From contig JAKEHD010000019.1 in NCBI GenBank assembly GCA_022615215.1, positions 1 through 9,767 of the forward strand: a stretch of 9,767 nucleotides of DNA, given 5' to 3'. Origin of the DNA: Blastocatellia bacterium. GTDB lineage: Bacteria > Acidobacteriota > Blastocatellia > UBA7656. Below the pieces are notes generated by a model. It searched no databases, was not told the DNA's origin, and worked only from the letters and a program-made list of their open reading frames with translations. Position numbers and translations under genes: made by a program. This document shows, in pieces, positions 1 through 6,300 of this stretch. How positions within the stretch are numbered: position 1 is the first letter of the stretch; every line of letters starts with the position of its first letter.

Positions 1-2
1 AC

Positions 3-68
3 AGACTTGTGTGGCGGCTCAGGTTACGCCTGCGTGAGTTGACCACACGGTCGCGCCACACGAAGTCT
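3..68. repeat. Inverted repeat with possible three-way-junction fold
   Basis: Bases 3-16 (AGACTTGTGTGGCG) pair with 54-68 (CGCCACACGAAGTCT) with a single bulged base. Two small hairpins lie inside: CAGG/CCTG at 20-23 and 29-32 with loop TTACG, and GACC/GGTC at 41-44 and 49-52 with loop ACAC. Together they can draw a closed three-way junction. It could be a structured RNA, the 3' end of an upstream RNA gene or element cut by the window edge, or a DNA palindrome. No known RNA family is recognised and there is no promoter evidence. Confidence 0.45.
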
Positions 69-85
69 TAAGTCGTTGGGAGATC

Positions 86-149
86 GTTAAAGTCCTGCCT
101 ATTATGCGGGCGAGTCAAAATCCTTCCTGGCAGTAGGCTGGACTTTAAC
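86..149. repeat. 15-base inverted repeat, 34-base loop
   Basis: GTTAAAGTCCTGCCT at 86-100 is complementary at 14 of 15 positions to AGGCTGGACTTTAAC at 135-149. The right arm is also the first part of the direct repeat at 134-177, so the left arm is a partial inverted copy of that repeat. Function unknown. Confidence 0.5.
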
Positions 150-177
150 CATCCACCGATTTCCATCGGTGGGATTC
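134..177. repeat. 44-base hairpin repeat, copy 1
   Basis: The 44 bases at 134-177 recur at 201-244 with a single difference (G171 versus A238). The unit contains the hairpin CCACCGAT-TTCC-ATCGGTGG at 153-172, an 8-bp stem with a 4-base loop. The copies start 67 bases apart. They may be extragenic palindromic units (REP-like) or the remnant of a larger array; two units cannot settle which. Confidence 0.6.
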
Positions 178-200
178 GAGAAGCAGCAGCGCGCTGTTTG

Positions 201-244
201 TAGGCTGGACTTTAACCATCCACCGATTTCCATCGGTAGGATTC
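201..244. repeat. 44-base hairpin repeat, copy 2
   Basis: Second copy of the unit at 134-177. Its single change (A238) breaks one pair of the 8-bp stem, leaving ACCGAT-TTCC-ATCGGT at 222-237. A weak echo of the unit's end (GTAGGAGTTTCAAAAGGA) follows at about 289-306. From about 307 to 430 I see no gene or clear signal beyond a T6 run at 329-334 without a good stem before it. Confidence 0.6.
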
Positions 245-433
245 AAAAGGAGGGAAAGGGTATTACTCTATCGTCCCGGTCGAGGTAGGTAGGAGTTTCA
301 AAAGGAAGACCCTCTCGTTACTGCGATCTTTTTTCCTCAAGTACGGCCAAGCGGCGGCCTGTTGTATGCTTGAGTAGAAACCACGCACCGACTTTATGGA
401 ACATCACCTAAACTTCCGTCAAGGCTGCGGCCA

Positions 434-467
434 TTAAAAATTTCTTTCTTATAAAGATTTCTTTCTT
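434..467 (-). repeat. Tandem pair of the AAGAAAGAAATCTTTAT repeat
   Basis: Read on the minus strand, 467-451 is AAGAAAGAAATCTTTAT, followed directly by a second copy at 450-434 with two changes (15 of 17 bases). The same core lies inside two coding linkers of the kinase gene (3927-3953 and 6804-6830). Variants occur at 7332-7351 and on the minus strand at 8815-8836. This is the only tandem and non-coding site in the window. It lies just upstream of the candidate acylase promoter. Confidence 0.7.
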
Positions 468-475
468 CGCCCGTG

Positions 476-503
476 TGGACAAATGGAAACCAGTTGACAT
501 AAT
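476..503 (+). promoter_or_regulatory. Candidate sigma-70-type promoter of the acylase gene
   Basis: TGGACA at 476-481 and CATAAT at 498-503 are each one base from consensus and are separated by 16 bases. An alternative -10 is TAATAT at 500-505. Transcription would begin near 510 and leave a leader of about 45 bases before the start at 557. Assignment rests on motif matching only. Confidence 0.4.
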
Positions 504-543
504 ATCGCTCCACTCACTGATTGACCGGCAAGTAAAACCTGAT

Positions 544-549
544 AAGGAG
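544..549 (+). promoter_or_regulatory. Ribosome binding site deciding the acylase start
   Basis: AAGGAG lies 7 bases before ATG at 557 but only 1 base before the in-frame ATG at 551. The spacing selects 557, which also gives a cleaner signal peptide beginning MKRS. Confidence 0.8.
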
Positions 550-556
550 AATGGCC

Positions 557-2722
557 ATGAAAAGATCGCTTTTTATTATCATCGTCCTATCGCTCGTGCC
601 GCCCTTTGCCGCGCACTCTACGGCGAAGGCCGTAGCCGACACTGAGGCTACAATTTATCGTGATGAATACGGCATCCCGCATGTCTTCGCCCCTACGCTC
701 GAAGCGGCTTGCTTTGCGATAGGCTACGCGCAGGCCGAAGACCGTCTCGAAGAACTGCTGAAGAATTACCGCCGCGCCGCAGGCACTATGTCCGAAGTCT
801 TCGGTCCCGAACATTATCGCAACGATATGATTCAGAGAATGTGGCGGCACGCGGAGATCAGCCGCGCGCGTTACGATCAGGTCAGCCCCGAGCTACGCAA
901 AGCCTTCGAAGCCTTTCAGGACGGCGTAAAGCTTTTTATGAAAGAGCGCCCGGAGCGCGTACCCTCGTGGGCGCAGCAACTTCATCCGTCGGACATCATC
1001 GCGCTTTCGCGCTACATAATCTGGGGATGGCCCATGGGAGAAGCCGCAGGCGACCTTCAACGCGCAGGCATACGACCCGACCCCATAGCATATCGCGGCT
1101 CGAACCAGATGTTGATCGCTCCCAACAGGACGGCCATGGGTGCCGCTATCGCCGTCATAGACCCGCACCTCAGTTGGTACGATGAATTCCGGTTTTACGA
1201 AGTGAGGATCTACGCGGGCGATTTCAACGTGTCGGGCGTTTCGATTCTCGGAATTCCACTGCCCTCGCTCGGCCATAGCCGTTACTGCTCGGTCGCCATG
1301 ACTACGGGCGGGCCGGACACCTCGGACATCTTCGAAGAAGAGATCAATCCTCAGAACCCGCGCCAGTACCGTTATGACGGCAAGTGGCGCGATATGGAAG
1401 TCCGCAAAGATAAGGTCGGAGTGAAAACGGGCGACCGCGTAGACTGGAAGGAAATCGAAATCGAATACACTCATCACGGGCCTGTGGTTGCGCGCAAGGG
1501 CGGAAAGGCATACACGATGGCCATCCCCTACGCGAACGAAGTGGGCCTGAGCGATCAGATTTATCAGATGATGACGGCCCGCAACCTCGACGAGATGAAA
1601 CGCGCGCTCTCCGCTCTGCAACTCATGGCGCAGAACGTCATGGTGGGCACCACGCAGGGCGATATCTATTATCTTCGCAACGGACGAGTGCCTGTGCGCG
1701 CAGAAGGCGTAGACCCGAGCCGCCCCATTCCGGGCAACACTTCGAGCACCGAATGGAAGGGGATTCATCCGCTGTCGGACCTCGTGCAGATCACGAACCC
1801 TTCGAGCGGGTACATGCACAATTGCAATGTGACGCCTTTTGCGATGATGAAAGACAGCCCGCTCACCCCGGAAAAGTACGCCGCGCGTCCTTATCTATAC
1901 AACGCCACACGCACACGCCCGCGCCATCAACGCGGAGAGATGATGACGGACCTTCTCGACGCCGCGACCCGCGTGACCGAAGAGCAGGCCATCGATATAG
2001 CCTTCAATCCTCAAGTCTGGCATGCGGAACTCTGGCAGGCGCGCGTGAAACTCTCATGGGAGAAAGCTTCGGTTGCGGCCAGGACCGCAGACAATAAAGT
2101 GATTTATGAGGCAATCCAAAAATGGAATCGCCGCAGTGAGGCCGAGTCCACTGGCGCGATGGCTTTCTATGCTTTCAAGAAAGGGCTTGGAGGGGCGACA
2201 GGCGGAGCGGCCGATCCTCCGGCGACGCTGACCGATGAAGAGGTGATAGCTGCATTAGGCAAAGCCGCCGAATGGCTCAAGACGAACTTCGGCTCACTCG
2301 AAGTGCCCTACGGTCGCTACTTCAGAGTGGGCCGCGAAGGTGGAGACCGAACCTGGCCCGTAGGCGGCGGCTCGCTGAGGGGCGGTGACAACAACGTCGG
2401 TATGGCAACGCCTCGCGCCATCAGCTTCAGACAGGTTCAGTACCCCAACCGTAAGGGAGGGGGTTCCTCAGAGATGGTCGGGCGCGGCGGGCAGACATCC
2501 ACTCAGATAGTCATACTCACCAACCCGCCAAAATCTTATGCGGTCATCCCGCTCGGAGAGAGCGATCATAAAGAGAGCGGACACTTCGACGATCAGGCTG
2601 AAAAACTCTTCAGCAAGAGCAAAGCCGCTCCGACATATTTCCTCGACCGCGAAGCGCTCATGAAACATGTGACCGCGAAAAAGGTTTTGAAACGCGGACG
2701 GGCCTCTCAAGCAAATCGATGA
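557..2722 (+). CDS. Exported penicillin acylase-family (Ntn-hydrolase) protein
   Basis: A 721-residue amide hydrolase precursor of the penicillin amidase family. Residues 1-25 look like a signal peptide (MKRS, a hydrophobic run, then AKA before the likely cut), so it should act in the periplasm or outside the cell. The N-terminal family signature around DEYGIPHVFAPTLEAA (36-51) begins the alpha chain. The self-cleavage site is Gly181-Ser182, making Ser182 (TCG at 1100-1102) the new N-terminal nucleophile. Counted from Ser182, His204 falls at beta-23, as in aculeacin/AHL/cephalosporin-type acylases rather than Gln as in penicillin G acylase. Asp254 and Asp257 fall at the beta-73 and beta-76 calcium ligand positions. 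Asn360 (QNVMVG) is the likely oxyanion Asn. The C-terminal family motif SGHFDDQ is at 674-680. The substrate cannot be read from sequence; AHL, lactone or peptide amides are possible. Residues 628-635 come from a dispersed repeat. The gene appears monocistronic. Confidence 0.93.
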   Translation: MKRSLFIIIVLSLVPPFAAHSTAKAVADTEATIYRDEYGIPHVFAPTLEAACFAIGYAQAEDRLEELLKNYRRAAGTMSEVFGPEHYRNDMIQRMWRHAEISRARYDQVSPELRKAFEAFQDGVKLFMKERPERVPSWAQQLHPSDIIALSRYIIWGWPMGEAAGDLQRAGIRPDPIAYRGSNQMLIAPNRTAMGAAIAVIDPHLSWYDEFRFYEVRIYAGDFNVSGVSILGIPLPSLGHSRYCSVAMTTGGPDTSDIFEEEINPQNPRQYRYDGKWRDMEVRKDKVGVKTGDRVDWKEIEIEYTHHGPVVARKGGKAYTMAIPYANEVGLSDQIYQMMTARNLDEMKRALSALQLMAQNVMVGTTQGDIYYLRNGRVPVRAEGVDPSRPIPGNTSSTEWKGIHPLSDLVQITNPSSGYMHNCNVTPFAMMKDSPLTPEKYAARPYLYNATRTRPRHQRGEMMTDLLDAATRVTEEQAIDIAFNPQVWHAELWQARVKLSWEKASVAARTADNKVIYEAIQKWNRRSEAESTGAMAFYAFKKGLGGATGGAADPPATLTDEEVIAALGKAAEWLKTNFGSLEVPYGRYFRVGREGGDRTWPVGGGSLRGGDNNVGMATPRAISFRQVQYPNRKGGGSSEMVGRGGQTSTQIVILTNPPKSYAVIPLGESDHKESGHFDDQAEKLFSKSKAAPTYFLDREALMKHVTAKKVLKRGRASQANR
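2436..2462 (+). repeat. Dispersed 27-base repeat inside the acylase (QYPNRKGG)
   Basis: Bases 2436-2462 match 9122-9148 at 25 of 27 positions (differences at 2447 and 2453). The copies lie in unrelated genes but in the same reading frame, giving QYPNRKGGG here (residues 628-636) and QYPDREGGD in the DUF4129 protein. Shared ancestry of the proteins cannot explain this; an inserted repeat can. Confidence 0.75.
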
Positions 2723-2880
2723 GATCAGCTATCAGCCGTCAGCTATCAGCTATCAGGGACGGTATTCAACCACAGATAACACGGATAACACAAAAAATAT
2801 CTGTGAAATCTGTGTGATCTGTGGTTCGAAACTTTTAGCTGATCGTCTGTAGCTGATCGTCTGTAGCTGATGGCTGATGA
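2723..2880. repeat. Composite nested palindromic repeat after the acylase gene
   Basis: Directly after the stop codon, 2723-2757 is built from TCAGCTATCAGC-like units. The core is a long imperfect palindrome: AACCACAGAT at 2768-2777 is the exact complement of ATCTGTGGTT at 2817-2826, and pairing continues inward with mismatches through CACAGAT/ATCTGTG-like units. The right flank has a 14-base direct repeat AGCTGATCGTCTGT at 2837-2850 and 2851-2864, then AGCTGATGGCTGATGA. The flanks are roughly complementary to each other (GATCAGCT at 2723-2730 versus AGCTGATC at 2837-2844). Transcribed, it would fold into a large stem that could end or stabilise the acylase mRNA. CACAGAT-type and GCTGATAG-type repeats are, from general knowledge, common intergenic repeats in several phyla. 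Confidence 0.75.
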
Positions 2881-3034
2881 GGATTGAAGCAACAATCCTC
2901 ATCCCCCGCCTGTGGTCATATTCCACAGTTCAGCAAAGCGTGTCCGCAGTTAATCCTAAAGTTCTACAACACTTCGAAGGATATAGATATCGGCACGGCG
3001 CTTGCTTTTATCTGAGATGGTCCCTGATAGCTGA
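2746..3034. repeat. 289-base segment bounded by 15-base inverted repeats
   Basis: TCAGCTATCAGGGAC at 2746-2760 is the perfect complement of GTCCCTGATAGCTGA at 3020-3034. The segment has no transposase and I see no target-site duplication next to the arms. It may be a miniature non-autonomous element, or two members of the GCTGATAG repeat family in opposite orientation. Confidence 0.35.
2876..2903. repeat. Perfect 10-bp hairpin, weak terminator candidate
   Basis: GATGAGGATT at 2876-2885 pairs perfectly with AATCCTCATC at 2894-2903 across the 8-base loop GAAGCAAC. It is followed by CCCCGCC, not a T run, so it is not a classical intrinsic terminator. It may be a folding element of the repeat-rich region. 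Confidence 0.4.
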
Positions 3035-3291
3035 GTGTATGTTTTCAGCTTCATGTAGATGTAGGCCGCACAGCGGCCCGTCAGAATTCTATCGCGCGGT
3101 CCTTCAGGCTTCTGCCCCTGAGAGCAGACCCATCCCCCTCGGTTCGACGTAACAAGAGTTTTGTGAATTCGTCCGGCAGCGAGTACGCTTCCGTCCTTTG
3201 TCAGTGGTCGAGCGTAGTCGCTCTATGTTGCACTTCTTCCAAAACCCTGGCTAAAGAACGACGGACGACGGACGAATGGAGAAGTGTTCTC
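2904..3291. other. Intergenic stretch without a convincing gene
   Basis: No reading frame here has a ribosome binding site, recognisable protein or coding-like composition. Small perfect hairpins are visible: CTGTGG/CCACAG at 2910-2915 and 2923-2928; GGCCGC-ACA-GCGGCC at 3064-3078; and GAGCG-TAGT-CGCTC at 3210-3223. Just before the kinase, the heptamer ACGACGG is repeated twice plus four bases (3258-3275). I could not identify a clear promoter for the kinase. Confidence 0.5.
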
Positions 3292-3297
3292 AAGGAG
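3292..3297 (+). promoter_or_regulatory. Ribosome binding site deciding the kinase start
   Basis: AAGGAG ends 7 bases before ATG at 3305. The upstream in-frame ATG at 3284 has no such site before it, so 3305 is chosen. Confidence 0.8.
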
Positions 3298-3304
3298 AGG
3301 GAGC

Positions 3305-6300
3305 ATGCAGCGAATGGAGATGAGCGAAGAGATTCGAGCAGCGACTGTGCGACGAGCCTCCGAGGTCGCGGGCGAGCAGCAACGGCGGATATTCGAACGC
3401 GCAGACCGTTTGTTTGCGTGGCTGATGGTGTTCCAGTGGATCGCGGGCCTAGTGGCCGCGCTCATAATCTCTCCAAAAATCCGGTCGGGGCAATACAGCC
3501 AGACTCATATACATGTATGGACGGCCGTTTTGTTGGGCGGCGCTATAGCAAGCCTGCCGGTCTACCTGGGACTGGCCCGGCCGGGCAGGGTGCTCACACG
3601 CCACGCGATCGCGGTCGGGCAAATGCTGACCTCAGCCCTGTTGATATACGTGACAGGCGGGTGCATAGAGGCACATTTCCACGTCTTCGGCTCGCTCGCT
3701 CTTCTGGCCTTATACCGCGACTGGCGCGTGATAATATCGGCTTCGACGGTCGTGGCGCTCGACCACTTCGCGCGCGGACTCTTCTGGCCTCAATCAGTCT
3801 TCGGTGTGCTAGAGGCTTCTTCATGGAGATGGCTTGAGCATGCCGCATGGGTGATCTTCGAAGACATAATCCTCATCAGGTATTGCTTGCAAGGCTTGCG
3901 GGATATAGAGCAAAACGCCGAGCGGCAGCAAGAAAGAAATCTTTATGCCGAACTCGAAGCCGCCTTCAGATTGATCGAATCGGCCACAAGCGCGCGAGGG
4001 GCAGAGTTGAAGGCCAGCGAGGAGCGTTTTCGTTCGCTGAGCGTCGCTTCGCCCGTAGGAATATTTCAAAATGACTCCGAAGGCGGGTGCCTCTACGCCA
4101 ACCCGCGATGCCAGGAGATCACAGGTCTGACGCTTGAAGAAATCCTCGGCGACGGATGGGTCCGAGCCATTCACCCCGAAGACCGCGAATCGGTGTTCGA
4201 GCAGTGGTCTGTGGCTGCGAGGGAAGGCAAGCCGTTCTCGCGAGAGTTCCGGTTCGTGACACCGCAGGGAAAAGTAAGATGGGTACACTCACGCTCGAAC
4301 GCCATTCTGACGGACGGGGGCGATTTGATCGGACATGTTGGAACCGTCGAAGATATAACCGACCGCAAACGGGCAGAAGAGCAGTTTCGATCTCTGCTGG
4401 AGGCTGCGCCGGATGCTATGGTAATCGTCAATGAAGACGGCGAGATCGTACTTGCCAATCGGCAGACGGAAAAGCTGTTCGGTTACGCGCGCGGTGAATT
4501 GTTGGGGCGGCCCGTAGAGATACTGATGCCTGAGAGTTTCTGCTACAAACACATGGAACACCGGACGGATTACTCTGCCCTCCCGCGCGCGCGCACGATG
4601 GGGGCGGGCAAGGAACTTTGGGGGGCGCGCAAGGATGGAAGCGAGTTCCCCATCGAAATCAGTCTGAGTCCGCTACAGACAGACGAGGGGTTGCTGGTCT
4701 TGAGCGCGATTCGCGATGTCACAGAGCAAAATCGTGCGGCGGAGGCGTTGCGCGAGAGCGAGAAGAAAGTTCGCACTCTCTTCAATCGCATAGCCGATCC
4801 GGTCGTCATCTTCGACAAGGAGACTCACAGGTTTCTGGATTTCAACAGGGCCACCCTCGAAATATACGGTTATCCCGATACGGAACTGCGCGCCATGACG
4901 CCGTTCGACCTGCACCCGCCTGAAGATATCGAAAAGGTCAGGCAGACCATAGACATCAGAAATTCGGAACAACCCTTCACCTACATACACATCACCAAAG
5001 ACGGCCGGCGGAAGGATGTGGAAATCCTTTCGGACGAAACGGATTACGAAGGCCGCCCTGCATGGATCAGCATCATTCGCGACATCACCAAGCGCAAACT
5101 CGCGGAAACCGAGATTCGACGGGCCAAAGAGGCGGCCGAGGCCGCAACGAAAGCCAAAAGCGAATTCCTCGCCAACATGAGCCACGAAATCCGCACCCCT
5201 ATGAACGCCATAATAGGCATGACGGGATTGTTGATGGATACGGAGCTTTCCTCAGATCAACGCGATTTCGCCGAGACCATAAGATCAAGCAGTGAATCGC
5301 TGCTTACGATCATCAACGATATTCTCGATTTCTCGAAAATCGAATCCGGGAAGCTGGACCTCGAACACCACCCGTTCGATTTGCGCGACTGCGTGGAGGA
5401 ATCTCTCGACCTTCTCGCCGCAAAGGCCGCAGAGAAGGGACTGGATATGGTTTATACAATCGACGCTCGAACACCGGCTGTGTTCGTCGGAGATGCCGCG
5501 CGCCTGCGCCAGATTCTGGTCAATCTCCTCAGCAACGCCGTCAAGTTCACTCACAAGGGCGAGGTAGTCATATCGGTCACGGCCCGCCCTTTAGAAAAGC
5601 AGGGGAGCGGGGGAGCGGGGGAGCAGGGGAGCTTCCTGAACGATGAATGCGGAATGATGAATGATGAACATAGAACTCCGGATTCATCCTTCATCCTTCA
5701 TCCTTCATCCTTACAGTATGAGGTTCACTTCGCCGTGAGCGACACAGGCGTAGGAATACCCGAAGACCGAATGGATCGCTTATTCAAGTCATTCAGCCAG
5801 GTCGACGCTTCGACCACACGTCACTATGGAGGCACAGGGCTGGGGCTTGCGATCAGCAAGCATTTGAGCGAACTGATGGGCGGCCGTATGTGGGTCGACA
5901 GCGAAGAGGGGAGCGGGTCGACGTTTCACTTCACCATCCTGGCTGAGCCAGCGCCTTCGCGGACGCGCGTTTATCTGCGCGGCACACAGCCTCAAATAAC
6001 GGGCCGCCGGGTGCTTATAGTAGACGACAGCGCCGCCAATCGGCGAGTCCTGGCCTTGCAAACCGAAGCCTGGGGAATAACGGCCCGCGCCGCCGCGTCG
6101 GCAAGGGAAGCACTCTCCTGGATAATACGGGGAGACCGCTTCGACCTGGCCATACTCGATATGCAGATGCCGGAGATGGACGGCCGTGAGCTCGCCGACG
6201 AGATACGCAAATATCGCGATCAGCGGGAGTTGCCGTTCATCATGCTGACTTCCATGGGATGGCGGGAGCAAGAAAAAGAGAGTGTAAAGTTCGATGCCTT

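Noticed and set aside
86..149. Integron attC site (GTTAAAG ... CTTTAAC ends)
   Set aside because: The ends are in the wrong orientation for attC (it should open with a -AAC box and close with GTT-) and the consensus positions fail; there is no cassette or integrase.
134..244. A two-repeat CRISPR array (37-base repeat, 30-base spacer)
   Set aside because: Only two units, identity extends past the hairpin to 44 bases, a partial inverted copy lies alongside, and no cas gene is present.
494..499. TTGACA as the -35 of the acylase promoter
   Set aside because: No -10-like sequence lies 16-18 bases downstream; TGGACA/CATAAT just upstream is a better pair.
893..1819. 308-residue open frame on the minus strand inside the acylase gene
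   Set aside because: Shadow of a strongly supported coding region; no recognisable protein and no ribosome binding site.
2877..3152. 91-residue open frame in the intergenic region
   Set aside because: It starts inside the repeat block, overlaps hairpins, lacks a ribosome binding site and has no recognisable protein features.
3163..3837. 224-residue open frame overlapping the kinase start
   Set aside because: The overlapping kinase frame has clear domains and a good ribosome binding site; this frame looks like an out-of-frame shadow.
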